Assembly (NCBI RefSeq): GCF_015354335.1
Contig: NZ_JADKYR010000003.1
Location: 558,001 to 622,000 of the forward strand
Source of the DNA: Methylophilus sp. 13
GTDB lineage: Bacteria; Pseudomonadota; Gammaproteobacteria; Burkholderiales; Methylophilaceae
Reading direction: 5' to 3'
Length of the DNA: 64,000 nucleotides
Shown here: piece by piece, positions 45,255 through 54,951 of the stretch
Numbering within the stretch: position 1 is the stretch's first letter
How the letters are laid out: each line of letters begins with the position of its first letter
Position numbers and translations under genes: made by a program
Notes under the pieces: model-generated
Told to the model about the DNA's origin: nothing
The model's input: only the letters and a program-made list of their open reading frames with translations
Database searches by the model: none

Positions 45255-45284
45255 AATATAACCGATTTCACGAATTTGTGTCAA
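45255..45284 (-). promoter_or_regulatory. Promoter of the Pro-Arg-His tRNA operon
   Basis: The minus strand has TTGACA (45284-45279), an 18-base spacer and TATATT (45260-45255); shifting by one base gives a 17-base spacer with TTATAT. The predicted transcription start is at about 45248, just before the first tRNA. Confidence 0.75.
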
Positions 45285-45292
45285 TCTCGATG

Positions 45293-45301
45293 TGATAAAA
45301 T
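45293..45301 (+). promoter_or_regulatory. Extended -10 box (TGATAAAAT) of folD
   Basis: TGATAAAAT lies 28 bases before the folD ATG, back to back with the tRNA promoter on the other strand. No strong -35 was seen, as is common for extended -10 promoters. Confidence 0.45.
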
Positions 45302-45329
45302 TATCTTTTTTACGACAAATTTTTTGCTC

Positions 45330-46187
45330 ATGAGCGCTCAGATTATTGATGGCAAGCAAATTGCGAATCAACTATTAGAAGAAATCAAATCCAAAATCGA
45401 CCAACGGCTAGTTGATGGCAAACGTGCTCCTTGCCTGGCCGTTGTCCTGGTCGGTGATGATCCGGCCTCGGCTATTTATGTGCGCAACAAGCGTCTGGCT
45501 TGCGAAAAAGTAGGGATCGTCTCAATTGCGCATAACCTGCCAGCCAACACCACGCAAGAGGCCTTATTCGCGCTCATTCAAACACTGAATGCCGACCCTG
45601 ACACTGACGGCATTCTGGTGCAATCCCCGCTCCCCCATCATATTGATGAGTCTGCCATTCTGGCGCTGATAGATCCCGGCAAAGATGTGGATGGGTTTCA
45701 CCCCTACAATATAGGCCGCCTGGCGGTACGCAAGCCCTTATTACGTTCCTGCACGCCTTACGGAGTCATAAAGATGCTGCAAGCCAGCGGGATCGTGATC
45801 AAGGGGCTGGACGCCGTTGTCGTTGGCGTGTCTAACCACGTTGGGCGCCCTATGGGCCTGGAGCTCCTGTTGGCCGGGTGCACCGTCACCAGCTGTCACC
45901 GGCACACCAAAGACTTACAAAGCCATATTAGTCGTGCCGATCTCATTGTATCCGCGGTGGGCAAGCCTGGCTTGGTCAAGGGTGAGTGGATTAAACCTGG
46001 CGCTATTGTGGTCGATATTGGGATTAATCGCCTGCCTGATGGCAAGATCACCGGCGACGTTGACTTTGCGATTGCCAGCCAGCGTGCCAGCCATATTACG
46101 CCGGTGCCTGGTGGCGTCGGCCCAATGACTGTAGCCACGCTGATGGAAAATACCTTGAAGGCGCTGGAACTCAGTGAGCAAGCTTAA
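45330..46187 (+). CDS. folD: Bifunctional methylene-THF dehydrogenase/methenyl-THF cyclohydrolase
   Basis: This 285-residue enzyme interconverts 5,10-methylene-, methenyl- and 10-formyl-tetrahydrofolate and so feeds one-carbon units to purine and methionine synthesis. Typical motifs are the active-site Lys in [37 protein letters not shown], and the C-terminal [18 protein letters not shown]. The usual GRS-type NADP motif reads [10 protein letters not shown] here. The start was placed at 45330; the open frame continues upstream only across the tRNA-Pro gene. In a methylotroph it works beside the methanopterin route, which lies elsewhere. Confidence 0.96.
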   Translation: MSAQIIDGKQIANQLLEEIKSKIDQRLVDGKRAPCLAVVLVGDDPASAIYVRNKRLACEKVGIVSIAHNLPANTTQEALFALIQTLNADPDTDGILVQSPLPHHIDESAILALIDPGKDVDGFHPYNIGRLAVRKPLLRSCTPYGVIKMLQASGIVIKGLDAVVVGVSNHVGRPMGLELLLAGCTVTSCHRHTKDLQSHISRADLIVSAVGKPGLVKGEWIKPGAIVVDIGINRLPDGKITGDVDFAIASQRASHITPVPGGVGPMTVATLMENTLKALELSEQA

Positions 46188-46329
46188 GCCGAAGCAGTCT
46201 TGCCCTTGCGAATAGGCTTTGCAGGGGTTTGAAACTGGTGTAAACTCGCGCGATTGTTGATTGACGTAATGCAATAAACCATGCCGCTACAGGCATTCAC
46301 TATTCGAAGTTTCGTTCGTTGGAACCATC

Positions 46330-46752
46330 ATGGCAGATACCGTTAACAAATCCTTTACCCCTTACCAGCCCGCCGCCGGTGAGGAATACATGAATAAAAA
46401 GCAGCAGGATCACTTCCGCAAAATCCTGAATGACTGGAAAGCAGAATTGAGTCACGATATTGATCGTACCGTGCATACCATGCAGGACGAAGTGACCAGC
46501 TTTGCTGACCCGAATGACCGCGCCAGCCAGGAATCTGACATGGCGCTGGAACTGCGCAACCGTGACCGTGAGCGCAAACTGATCAAGAAAATCGACGAAA
46601 CCTTGCGTAACATCGACAGCGGTGACTACGGCTACTGCGAAGGCTGCGGGATCGAAATTGGCCTCAAGCGCCTGGAAGCCCGCCCAACCGCCACCTTGTG
46701 CATAGACTGCAAAACGCTGGATGAAATGCGCGAGAAACAAGTCGCCAAATAA
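46330..46752 (+). CDS. dksA: RNA polymerase-binding transcription factor DksA
   Basis: This 140-residue protein binds the secondary channel of RNA polymerase and, with ppGpp, mediates the stringent response. It has the long coiled coil with acidic tip ([13 protein letters not shown]), and a four-cysteine zinc finger at Cys103, 106, 124 and 127. The N-terminal [11 protein letters not shown] matches the longer start at 46330 rather than the internal ATG at 46390. It is followed by a strong terminator. Confidence 0.96.
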   Translation: MADTVNKSFTPYQPAAGEEYMNKKQQDHFRKILNDWKAELSHDIDRTVHTMQDEVTSFADPNDRASQESDMALELRNRDRERKLIKKIDETLRNIDSGDYGYCEGCGIEIGLKRLEARPTATLCIDCKTLDEMREKQVAK

Positions 46753-46768
46753 GGCTAAAGCTATCAAG

Positions 46769-46804
46769 CAATAAAAAAGCTGCCTAAGGGCAGCTTTTTT
46801 ATTG
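46769..46804. terminator. Bidirectional terminator between dksA and dgt
   Basis: There is a perfect 16-bp stem (46769-46784 with 46789-46804) and a 4-base loop, with A runs before and T runs after. It serves both dksA and the converging dgt-aroB-aroK transcript. Confidence 0.95.
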
Positions 46805-46837
46805 CACTGGTTTTATTGCATCGCCATCATCCACGCA

Positions 46838-47965
46838 CTACCAGTGCTCCTCAACCGCAAACAAGCGTTTGTGCTCACGGATGGCATAACGGTCAGTCAT
46901 GCCGGCAATGTAATCAGCCACCGCCCGCGCCTGATCTTGCTTGGCTGCCAATTGGTGCTCGTCAGGCATCAAGGCCGGATTATCCATAAAGGTCTTAAAT
47001 AACTCTTCAATAATCCGCCTGGCTTTGGCACTCATGCGATTCACCCGGTAGTGCTGATAGAGGTGCTTGCGCAAAAACTGTTTTAATTCGTGATTCTTTT
47101 GCACGACCGGCTGGCTAAAGCCGACTAGATAAGCGGGTGCTTTGCGCACATCGTCTACGCTGCCCGGATTCAACTGCGCAATCGCTTGCTGGCTATGCTG
47201 ACATAAATCGACCACCAGCACATTGATCATACGGCGGATGGTTTCATGGATGAGCCGCTTTTCCTCAATCTCGCCATATTGCTTTTTAACCTCATGCATA
47301 TTTTCGGCAAATAGCTGGATATTGGATAGCTGTTGGATGGTGATGAGGCCGGAACGTAAGCCGTCATCCACGTCATGATTGTTATAGGCAATTTCGTCAG
47401 CAAAATTGGTGACTTGGGCCTCAAGGCTGGGCGACTCACCGCGCAAGAAACGTTCACCGACATCGCCCAGAAGTTGCGCATTTTTGCGCGAGCAATGTTT
47501 GAGGATGCCTTCACGGACTTCGAAAGTGAGGTTTAAGCCATCAAAACTGGCATAGCGGTTTTCCAGCAGATCGACCACGCGCAAGGACTGCAGGTTGTGC
47601 TCAAAACCGCCATAGTCTTTCATGCAATGATTGAGCGCATCTTGTCCGGCATGGCCAAACGGTGTGTGCCCAAGATCATGCGCCAGCGCGATAGCCTCGG
47701 CCAAATCTTCGTGCAAGCCCAAGGTGCGCGCGATACCGCGTGTCAGTTGCGCGACCTCGATACTATGCGTCAGACGCGTGCGAAACAGGTCACCTTCATG
47801 GTTTACAAATACCTGCGTTTTGTATTCGAGACGCCTAAAGGCCGTGGAATGAATAATCCGGTCGCGGTCACGCTGAAAAACATTGCGCAACGGGGACTCC
47901 TGCTCGCCGACCTTGCGGCCACGAGACTGTTCTGGATGGGCAGCAAAAACGGCGAGTGTCATCAT
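46838..47965 (-). CDS. dgt: Deoxyguanosinetriphosphate triphosphohydrolase
   Basis: This 375-residue HD-domain enzyme splits dGTP (or other dNTPs) into nucleoside and triphosphate. The metal site is His67 ([11 protein letters not shown]), His96-Asp97 (ALAHDLGH) and a later Asp in [16 protein letters not shown]. It is last in the aroK-aroB-dgt order common in beta- and gammaproteobacteria, 12 bases after aroB. The start is the first of two adjacent ATG codons. Confidence 0.95.
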   Translation of the reverse strand: MMTLAVFAAHPEQSRGRKVGEQESPLRNVFQRDRDRIIHSTAFRRLEYKTQVFVNHEGDLFRTRLTHSIEVAQLTRGIARTLGLHEDLAEAIALAHDLGHTPFGHAGQDALNHCMKDYGGFEHNLQSLRVVDLLENRYASFDGLNLTFEVREGILKHCSRKNAQLLGDVGERFLRGESPSLEAQVTNFADEIAYNNHDVDDGLRSGLITIQQLSNIQLFAENMHEVKKQYGEIEEKRLIHETIRRMINVLVVDLCQHSQQAIAQLNPGSVDDVRKAPAYLVGFSQPVVQKNHELKQFLRKHLYQHYRVNRMSAKARRIIEELFKTFMDNPALMPDEHQLAAKQDQARAVADYIAGMTDRYAIREHKRLFAVEEHW

Positions 47966-47977
47966 GGGCTTTCTGAA

Positions 47978-49057
47978 TCAGGCCGCCAGCGACAGCGTCT
48001 GTTTAAGTTTATCTGCATCGTAATCAGCCGTGATCACGGCTTTACCTATCGCCTGTTGCAGAATCAGGCGAATGCGGCCATCGGCCACTTTCTTGTCCAG
48101 TTGCATCAAACGCAAATACTCGTCCGCGCCTAAATCAGGGGCAGTCACCGGCAAGCTGGCAGCGTGCATGATGGTTTTGATACGCGCGACTTGTGCCGCA
48201 TCCAGCCAGCCCATGCGTTGCGATAAGTCAGCCGCCATCACGGTACCCGCCGCCACTGCCTCGCCATGCAGCCAGACACCGTAACCCATGGCATTTTCGA
48301 TGGCATGACCAAACGTATGGCCCAGATTGAGCAAGGCGCGCTCGCCTTGCTCATGCTCATCCGCAACAACCACTTCGGCCTTGTTCTGACATGAACGGTA
48401 AATGGCATAGCTGGCTACGGCATGATCCAGCGCCATCAGGGCGGGCATATTGGTTTCCAGCCAATTAAAAAAATCAGCATCCCGAATCAGCCCGTACTTG
48501 ATAACCTCAGCCACGCCGGCAGACAACTCGCGTTGCGGCAAGGTTCTCAAGGTATCAATATCCGCCAGTACCAGCTTGGGCTGATAAAACGCGCCTATCA
48601 TGTTTTTGCCGAGAGGATGGTTGATGCCGGTTTTACCACCGACACTGGAGTCCACCTGCGAGAGCAGAGTCGTAGGCACCTGAATAAACGGCACGCCGCG
48701 CAAATAGGTCGCCGCAGCATACCCGGTCAAATCGCCAATCACCCCTCCACCCAACGCAATCAGCGTGGTATTACGCTCGCAGCGGTGTTGTAGCAGATGA
48801 TCATAAATCATTTGCAAGGTCTCATTATTTTTATAGGCCTCGCCATCCGGCAAAATGATTTCAATCACGCTCACGCCTGCCTCTCGCAGTGGCTGGGCAA
48901 TACTCTGCATATACAAAGGCGCGACCGTTGTATTACTGACAATCGCCACTTGCTTGCGCTTGAGGTGAGGCAATATCAGGTCTGCCTGATGTAACAGGCC
49001 ATTCCCAATATGGATAGGATAGCTACGGTCAGCCAGGCTGACGGTTAAGGTTTGCAT
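47978..49057 (-). CDS. aroB: 3-Dehydroquinate synthase
   Basis: This 359-residue enzyme makes 3-dehydroquinate from DAHP in the shikimate pathway, using NAD and a metal. The core motif [19 protein letters not shown] is followed by [21 protein letters not shown]. Metal ligands lie in the HTFGHAIE helix ([15 protein letters not shown]) and at [10 protein letters not shown]. It overlaps aroK by 13 bases, so translation is coupled. Confidence 0.97.
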   Translation of the reverse strand: MQTLTVSLADRSYPIHIGNGLLHQADLILPHLKRKQVAIVSNTTVAPLYMQSIAQPLREAGVSVIEIILPDGEAYKNNETLQMIYDHLLQHRCERNTTLIALGGGVIGDLTGYAAATYLRGVPFIQVPTTLLSQVDSSVGGKTGINHPLGKNMIGAFYQPKLVLADIDTLRTLPQRELSAGVAEVIKYGLIRDADFFNWLETNMPALMALDHAVASYAIYRSCQNKAEVVVADEHEQGERALLNLGHTFGHAIENAMGYGVWLHGEAVAAGTVMAADLSQRMGWLDAAQVARIKTIMHAASLPVTAPDLGADEYLRLMQLDKKVADGRIRLILQQAIGKAVITADYDADKLKQTLSLAA

Positions 49058-49587
49058 GACGGCTCCAACGCTTTCAGGGCGCTCTCAATTTTTTGGATAA
49101 TCACTGCGACTGGCTGATGACCGGTATCGACGATCAGGTGTGCAGTCTCGGTATAGAGTGGATTGCGGGCATGGAACAATTGTTCCAATTTGGCTTTGAC
49201 ATCGACATTCTGTAGCAGCGGTCGGTTTTTATCGTTGCGCGTGCGTAAATACAGCTCATTCACATTTGCACGCAAATAAATCACATAGCCATATTTTTTG
49301 AGAATTTCGCGGTTTTCCGGGGCGATGATGGCACCACCGCCGGTGGCCAGCACGATATTTTCCTGCTGCGCAAACTCCTCTAGCGTGGCGGTCTCGCGCT
49401 TGCGGAAGCCAGCTTCGCCTTCCAGCTCGAAGATGGTCGGGATTTTAACGCCCGTGCGCTGCTCAATGACATGATCCGTGTCGTAGAAGGTCTTGCCCAG
49501 ACTTTTGGCAATCAATTTGCCAACTGTGGTCTTGCCTGCCCCCATCAACCCGATCAAAAAAATGTTATTTGGTATTTGCGTACCCAT
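49045..49587 (-). CDS. aroK: Shikimate kinase
   Basis: This 180-residue P-loop kinase phosphorylates shikimate. The Walker A is at 13-20 (GLMGAGKT), with [10 protein letters not shown] giving the shikimate-binding Asp, GFRKRE the Arg, and GGGAI the conserved loop. The start is the ATG at 49587. A TTG four codons upstream is open in frame but lies in the arm of a hairpin. No ribosome site is visible outside that hairpin. Confidence 0.95.
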   Translation of the reverse strand: MGTQIPNNIFLIGLMGAGKTTVGKLIAKSLGKTFYDTDHVIEQRTGVKIPTIFELEGEAGFRKRETATLEEFAQQENIVLATGGGAIIAPENREILKKYGYVIYLRANVNELYLRTRNDKNRPLLQNVDVKAKLEQLFHARNPLYTETAHLIVDTGHQPVAVIIQKIESALKALEPSCKP

Positions 49588-49588
49588 A

Positions 49589-49618
49589 AAAATGCCCAAC
49601 TGTTCAGTTGGGCATTTT
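49589..49618 (-). terminator. Perfect hairpin with T run abutting the aroK start codon
   Basis: A 14-bp stem (49589-49602 with 49605-49618) is followed on the minus strand by a run of T leading straight into ATG. It lies between pilQ and aroK. It looks like an intrinsic terminator for the pil operon, but it would also hide the translation start of aroK. Confidence 0.8.
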
Positions 49619-49668
49619 AAGGCAAAGCCTGTCTGCTGTCAGTAATCGTTCAGCAAGCCATGCAATGA

Positions 49669-51921
49669 TCAGTTCAAGGCCAGCGTCTCGTCCATGACTT
49701 TAGGCGTGATAAAGATCAGCAACTCAGTTTTATCTTCCTGTCTGGTGTTGCGCTTGAAGGCATAACCCACCACAGGCAAGTCACCAAAAAATGGCACCTT
49801 GTCCGTAGATTTACGCGACACTTGCTCATAAATCCCACCTAATACCACGGTCTCACCGTTACCCACCAGCACTTGCGTTTGCACGTTTTGCGTGTTGATC
49901 GCGACACCGCCGGGGGTATCCTCACCCTTACTATCCTTGCGCACATCGAGATCCATAATAATTTTCTGGTCTGGTGTAATTTGTGGCGTCACCTCCAGGC
50001 TCAACTCGGCCTTTTTAAAGCTGACGGCTGTCGCCCCACTGCTGGTCGCAGTTTGGTATGGAATCTCCACGCCTTGTGCAATACGGGCTTTTTGCTGATT
50101 GGCTGTGGTTACGCGCGGACTTGAAATCACTTTGCCGCGTGCGTCGGCTTCCAGTGCAGACAATTCCAGATTCAGCAACAAGTTAGCCGAGAGCTTGAGC
50201 AAACTGAGCGCGATGCCGCCATAAGCATTGGTGACCGGCAAATTGGACATGAGATCAGGCTGACCATTGGAGCTAATAATATAGTTGCCTATCGTGGCAC
50301 TTTGTACCGTGCCTCCTTGAGCACCCAAGGTATAGGTCCCGTTACTACCCGCCGTCGTCGGTGCCGTGAATGCGGTTGCCTTGTTCCCCAAGCCTCCGCC
50401 GATAGAAAGATTGGTATTGCTACCCGGTGTACCGGTTTGTGAAATACCAAACCGTGCGCCCAACGCTTTGGAGAAGGTATTTGAGGCAATCACCATGCGT
50501 GACTCAATCATCACCTGCTTCACAGGTACATCCACCTTGTTGATGATGGCTTGCACCTCATCCAGTTTTCTCGGCGTGTCCTGCACAAATATCGTGTTTG
50601 TCCTGGCATCAAAGGTCACACTGCCACGTTGAGACAAAATACGGTTCATCCGTCCACCTGAAGATCCGCCAGCACCACCACTCATAGACAAGCTGGCGCC
50701 ACCACTGCTTCCGGTGGTGCCCGTACCACCCCCCAGCAGCATATTCCTGAAGTCCATGGCTTTTTGATATTTGAGCGAGAAAACTTCTGTACGTAATGCT
50801 TCCAGTGTCTCGCGCTCGGCTTCTGCGGTCAGTTGTGCTTTCTCTTTCGCGGCAAACTCCTCGGCCGGTGCAATCGAGATCACGCTGCCATTGACGCGCA
50901 TGTCCAACCCTTTGCTTTTCATGATCACATCCAGCGCCTGATCCCAGGGCACATCTTTCAGACCAATGGTCACGCTGCCCGAAACCGCATCGCTGACCAC
51001 AATATTTTTACCGGTGAAGTCAGCGATCACTTTCAACACATCCCTCACATCAACGCGCTGGAAGTTAAGCGATAACTTTTCACCTGCATAGCCCTGCTTG
51101 GAGCCTTGAATCAGCTTGTTCGGGTCTTTTGCCAACGGACGGATATCCACCACCAACCGTTTATCCGTCTGGTAAGCCGATTGCTCCCAATCGCCTTGCG
51201 GTTCAATCACGATTTGCGCTTGATGCGCGTGACGTAATGCATCCACATACAACACGGGGGTATTAAAGTTAATCACATTTAAACGGCGTTGCAGCGCTTC
51301 AGGCAACTCGGTATCAGCGAAGTCAATCACCACGGTTTTACCGGCATTACGTACATTCACGCCCACCCGGCTATCCGACAAATCAACCAGTATCCGGCCT
51401 TCACCATTTCTGCCACGCACAAAATCAATGTGCTCAATTTTATGTGCTGCACCCGACGCTTGCTCCGAAAAGCGTTTCGCTGCAGCCGCAGCGACTGGCA
51501 CCTCCTGAGCCTCCTGAATCAACCCGACCATCAGGGATGCGCCCTGCAATTGCAATTGGTGCTGTACGGATTTGGTTAAATTCAACACCACACGACTACG
51601 GTCATTGCTTTGCGCGATCTGTACCGATTTCAACACCCCCTGATTGATCGGGATCACATTTTTCCCTGTCGCATTGATGGCATTCGGCAGATCAAAAACC
51701 ACTCTGGGCGGATTACTTAACGTGAAGCTAACTGGCGCGCTTGCCAATGGTTGCGACAACTGCAACTGCAGATTTAGCTTGGCACCGGGTTGCAAGGTAG
51801 CTTCAACGGCCTGCAGCTGGGTTTTTCCGTCTGTTGGTTCTGCTGCCACAAAACCAATCTGGGCAGCCATGGCGATCAGCAATGCCAATCGGACAATATG
51901 ATTAGGAAATATTTTCATCAT
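49669..51921 (-). CDS. pilQ: Type IV pilus secretin PilQ
   Basis: This 750-residue outer-membrane secretin is the exit pore for the pilus. It starts with a signal peptide (IAMAAQIGFVAAEP). Two AMIN-type domains follow (residues about 35-260), then STN and N-domains (LNFQRVDVRDVLKVIADFTGKN) and the secretin domain ending LPVVGYAFKRNTRQEDKTELLIFITPKVM (pieces LPVVGYAFKRN and TELLIFITPKV). A Gly/Ser-rich loop near 400 is unusual in length. It overlaps pilP by four bases. Confidence 0.97.
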   Translation of the reverse strand: MMKIFPNHIVRLALLIAMAAQIGFVAAEPTDGKTQLQAVEATLQPGAKLNLQLQLSQPLASAPVSFTLSNPPRVVFDLPNAINATGKNVIPINQGVLKSVQIAQSNDRSRVVLNLTKSVQHQLQLQGASLMVGLIQEAQEVPVAAAAAKRFSEQASGAAHKIEHIDFVRGRNGEGRILVDLSDSRVGVNVRNAGKTVVIDFADTELPEALQRRLNVINFNTPVLYVDALRHAHQAQIVIEPQGDWEQSAYQTDKRLVVDIRPLAKDPNKLIQGSKQGYAGEKLSLNFQRVDVRDVLKVIADFTGKNIVVSDAVSGSVTIGLKDVPWDQALDVIMKSKGLDMRVNGSVISIAPAEEFAAKEKAQLTAEAERETLEALRTEVFSLKYQKAMDFRNMLLGGGTGTTGSSGGASLSMSGGAGGSSGGRMNRILSQRGSVTFDARTNTIFVQDTPRKLDEVQAIINKVDVPVKQVMIESRMVIASNTFSKALGARFGISQTGTPGSNTNLSIGGGLGNKATAFTAPTTAGSNGTYTLGAQGGTVQSATIGNYIISSNGQPDLMSNLPVTNAYGGIALSLLKLSANLLLNLELSALEADARGKVISSPRVTTANQQKARIAQGVEIPYQTATSSGATAVSFKKAELSLEVTPQITPDQKIIMDLDVRKDSKGEDTPGGVAINTQNVQTQVLVGNGETVVLGGIYEQVSRKSTDKVPFFGDLPVVGYAFKRNTRQEDKTELLIFITPKVMDETLALN

Positions 51922-52448
51922 TGATGTTCCTGCAGTTCCAACGTTGTCATTTGCTCAGACCATTCACCGCTAACCGGGTCTTGAATCGTCTCTTTTACCT
52001 TCAGTTCATATTTCAGGCTTTGCCGGTTCTCACCCAAAGCCGTGACCACACCAAACCGCTCTCCCAAATGAGACCCCGGCCTGACCTGGTAAATAAGGTT
52101 ATCCGGCGTTTGGATAGTGGCAAACATAATACTTTTCTTGCTCATCACGCCGACAAACTTCAGACTTTCGAGCGGATACGCTTCCAGCGGCTCTTTAGGC
52201 CGTTTCAAGTCAGGCTGATTCGTGTTGTGTACCGCGGCCTTGCGGGGCACAAACGGATCATGCAACGCACCGTCTGCGTTGTATTGTTTGGGCGCAAACC
52301 CTTGTACCTGTGGCAATGCCTCTATCGGTGCAACCATGGTCTGGTTTGCTTCATTCATAAACTGGGTGAGATCATCATCCTGCTTACTACCGCATGCGGT
52401 CAGCAGGAGCGCCAATCCAACCGGGATCCATTGCAGATTGATCGTCAT
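51918..52448 (-). CDS. pilP: Type IV pilus lipoprotein PilP
   Basis: This 176-residue inner-membrane lipoprotein (lipobox LLTACGS) connects PilN/PilO to PilQ. The C-terminal HR-like domain includes SLKFVGVMSKKSIMFATIQTPDN and a VRPGSHLGERFG segment. It overlaps pilO and pilQ by four bases each. Confidence 0.95.
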   Translation of the reverse strand: MTINLQWIPVGLALLLTACGSKQDDDLTQFMNEANQTMVAPIEALPQVQGFAPKQYNADGALHDPFVPRKAAVHNTNQPDLKRPKEPLEAYPLESLKFVGVMSKKSIMFATIQTPDNLIYQVRPGSHLGERFGVVTALGENRQSLKYELKVKETIQDPVSGEWSEQMTTLELQEHQ

Positions 52449-53089
52449 TTTTTTGCCGCCTTGCTTTCCAGTGCCTTACGCGCCGCCACTTCCTCGGCAT
52501 CGAGATAGCGATATGTTTTGGCAACGGCCTCCATCACCAGCATGTCTTTATGCGGCTGCTTGTCATCTTTGCCTGCAGGCTGAATATGCAAGTTATGCAA
52601 GGTCACGATGCGTGACAGCTTGGCGACCTCTGTCACAAATGCGCCCAGATCATGGTAATGCCCCAACACCTTGATATTGATGGGCTTCTCGGCATAAAAC
52701 TCGGCAAATATTTCAGGCAAAGGCACAAAGCCTTCAAATGAAAGTCCCTGGCTTAATCCAGCCTGATTGATATCGGTCAGCAAGCCATCCATTTCGGATT
52801 TATCCGGCAATTGTTTCAACAGCGTGCCAAAGGTATGCTGAATCTCGACCACCTGTTGCTCATAGGCATTCATTCTCAAGGCCTGGACTTTCTTGGCCAG
52901 GTATTCATCACGCAGCCCCTGCTCTTTTTCCTTTTCTGCTTTTAATTCCTTGAGATTGGGATTGAGCAGAAACAAGTAGCCAAGTAACAGCAAGGCAGCA
53001 GCCAGCATCGCCAGCAAGGCCGCCTTCATTGGCACCGGCAAGTTACCGGCATTTTTTAAATCAATATTGTTAAAGTCAGACAATTGCAT
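52445..53089 (-). CDS. pilO: Type IV pilus assembly protein PilO
   Basis: This 214-residue single-pass inner-membrane protein has its helix at about 25-43 (ALLAMLAAALLLLGYLFLL), a coiled coil (LKELKAEKEKEQGLRDEYLAKK), and a ferredoxin-like periplasmic domain. It pairs with PilN. It lies six bases from pilN. Confidence 0.95.
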   Translation of the reverse strand: MQLSDFNNIDLKNAGNLPVPMKAALLAMLAAALLLLGYLFLLNPNLKELKAEKEKEQGLRDEYLAKKVQALRMNAYEQQVVEIQHTFGTLLKQLPDKSEMDGLLTDINQAGLSQGLSFEGFVPLPEIFAEFYAEKPINIKVLGHYHDLGAFVTEVAKLSRIVTLHNLHIQPAGKDDKQPHKDMLVMEAVAKTYRYLDAEEVAARKALESKAAKK

Positions 53090-53095
53090 ACGAGG

Positions 53096-53686
53096 TCATC
53101 CTTTAGCTGGCACCGGGGTTTGCTTGTCCGCCGTAGGGGGAGCATCCCGCTTCAAGGTCACGCGCAAGACAAACTCATACTCCTTGATTGCTTGTGCGTT
53201 TGTGATGGCTTTGATTTCAACCAGGTTAGGGCTGTGCATAATGGTTGAGCTAGCCAGGTTATGCACCAGCGTCGCCACTCGGGCATTGGTATCGGCCACA
53301 CCTTTGAGCTCAATTTCATCCTCAAGCTGTTTTACGCTCTTGAGATAGACACCTTCGGGTTGTTGTCTGGCCAATTCATCCAAAATCAGCACCGCCTGGT
53401 TACGGTCACTTTGCAAGCCCTCAACAATCTGCTTGCGCTCCAAAACATGCTTGATCTGATCCTTCAGTTTGCCAATATTGGCAATTTCGGTATCCAGCCT
53501 TGCCATTTCGTCTTGCAGCCGCTGATTCCGTGCTTGCTGTGCCTGGATTTTGCTGTGGATATAGCTCCAGCTCACAAATAAAATGGCTGCGGCGGCGACG
53601 GCTACCAATGCCGCCATCAAGCCAAACTCACGTTGACGCTCGGCACGCCGGATCTGACGATGCGGCAACAAATTGACTTTAATCAT
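53096..53686 (-). CDS. pilN: Type IV pilus assembly protein PilN
   Basis: This 196-residue protein begins with the PilM-binding peptide MIKVNLLPHRQIRR, followed by a transmembrane helix (LMAALVAVAAAAILFV), a coiled coil and a periplasmic domain. The N-terminal INLLP-type motif is what docks in the PilM groove. It overlaps pilM by four bases. Confidence 0.95.
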   Translation of the reverse strand: MIKVNLLPHRQIRRAERQREFGLMAALVAVAAAAILFVSWSYIHSKIQAQQARNQRLQDEMARLDTEIANIGKLKDQIKHVLERKQIVEGLQSDRNQAVLILDELARQQPEGVYLKSVKQLEDEIELKGVADTNARVATLVHNLASSTIMHSPNLVEIKAITNAQAIKEYEFVLRVTLKRDAPPTADKQTPVPAKG

Positions 53687-54756
53687 GCGTCCACCCCGCG
53701 TAACGCTAGACCACAGGCAATCATGAGTGCTGGGGCATCTGTCTCAAGCTGTGAAGGTTTAATCTTGCTGGCCAGCGCCATGCCCTGAAAAGCATTCGCC
53801 ACCAAGCTATGCACGCCGGTTTTTTCTTCAATAAGTGCCGCCAAGCCATCGGTTGCCGCCACGCCACCGGCCAACAACAGATGATCAACTTTGTTGTATT
53901 GGGTGGAGTTAGTGAAAAATGAAACGGCTCTGGCAGCCTCGGCCGCCAGATTTTGTAAAAACGGCTGCAACACTTCCTGCGCATAAGAAGCTGGCAATCC
54001 GCCTTGACGCTTGGCGATTTCGCTTTCTTCAGGCGACAAGCCAAACCGGCGCTGAATCTCTTGCGACAAGGTCGCCCCACCAAAGGCTTGCTCTCGTGCA
54101 TAGACGGAGTGTGTGCCTACCATCACATTGATATGGGTAACAAAGGCACCGATATCCAGAATCATGGTCACAGTTTTTTTACTGTGATCAGGCAAATGTC
54201 TCAAAATCTGACGGTAAGCCGTTTCTGTCGCATAGGCCTCAACATCCATGATCTGCACCTTGAGCCCGGCTTCTTCAGCCACGGCCACCCGGTCATCGAT
54301 TTTTTCTTTCTTGGCCGCCACAATCAGCACCTCCACTTCATCGGTGCTTTTCCCCATCGGGCCCAAGATCTGAAAGTCCAGATTCATTTCGTCGAGCGGG
54401 AACGGGATGTACTGATTTGCCTCAGACTCGACTTGCAGCTCCATGTCTTCTTCGCGCAATCCGGCAGGCATAATCACGCGCTTGGAAATCACCGCCGCAG
54501 TTGGCAAGGCCAAGACTACCTGACGTGCACGCGAACCCAGCAATCGCCAGGCGGCACGCATGCTCTCAGCCACCTGGGTGAGATCATTGATATTGCCGTC
54601 ACTGATTGCGCCTTTAGGCAACGTGACGTTGGCATAGCCATCCAGCCGGAATTGCTGCTTGCCAATGGCACTGAGCTCCACCATCTTGACGGCGGTTGCA
54701 CTGACATCCACACCAATAAAACTGGTTTTTTTGCGCTGTAAAAAGCCCAGACTCAA
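53683..54756 (-). CDS. pilM: Type IV pilus assembly ATPase-like protein PilM
   Basis: This 357-residue actin-like cytoplasmic protein is the first gene of pilMNOPQ. Actin-fold phosphate and adenosine motifs are seen in FIGVDVSATAVKMVEL, MILDIGAFVTHINVM and LLLAGGVAATDGLA. It anchors the alignment complex by binding PilN. The operon diverges from ponA, with 195 bases between, a conserved arrangement in proteobacteria. Confidence 0.96.
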   Translation of the reverse strand: MSLGFLQRKKTSFIGVDVSATAVKMVELSAIGKQQFRLDGYANVTLPKGAISDGNINDLTQVAESMRAAWRLLGSRARQVVLALPTAAVISKRVIMPAGLREEDMELQVESEANQYIPFPLDEMNLDFQILGPMGKSTDEVEVLIVAAKKEKIDDRVAVAEEAGLKVQIMDVEAYATETAYRQILRHLPDHSKKTVTMILDIGAFVTHINVMVGTHSVYAREQAFGGATLSQEIQRRFGLSPEESEIAKRQGGLPASYAQEVLQPFLQNLAAEAARAVSFFTNSTQYNKVDHLLLAGGVAATDGLAALIEEKTGVHSLVANAFQGMALASKIKPSQLETDAPALMIACGLALRGVDA

Positions 54757-54904
54757 CGGTATTGCCCTTCATAAATAGTTACATGCCCGACTTGCTATGC
54801 ATCATCCATGCCAACTCATGCATTCGAGTGGGTAAACAATGGCTTACATGTATTTTTGCGAGTCAGGGAAATCCTGATTATTTGCATGATTCCATAATTA
54901 ACTG

Positions 54905-54940
54905 CCTATGAATCAGCAAAAAAAGATTACAATTCATAGG
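54905..54940. promoter_or_regulatory. Inverted repeat and -10 box before ponA
   Basis: CCTATGAAT (54905-54913) and ATTCATAGG (54932-54940) form a perfect 9-base inverted repeat with an 18-base A-rich spacer. TACAAT at 54928-54933 is a good -10 for ponA that overlaps the right arm. A repressor or RNA hairpin could act here. Confidence 0.5.
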
Positions 54941-54951
54941 TAATTCTCTCG

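Noticed and set aside
45144-45329. N-terminal extension of the folD frame by 62 codons
   Set aside because: It runs across the tRNA-Pro gene and its promoter, and the FolD family starts at [10 protein letters not shown] (45330).
54004-54741. 245-residue plus-strand frame opposite pilM
   Set aside because: It lies wholly antisense to an intact, conserved gene and its product is His-rich shadow sequence.
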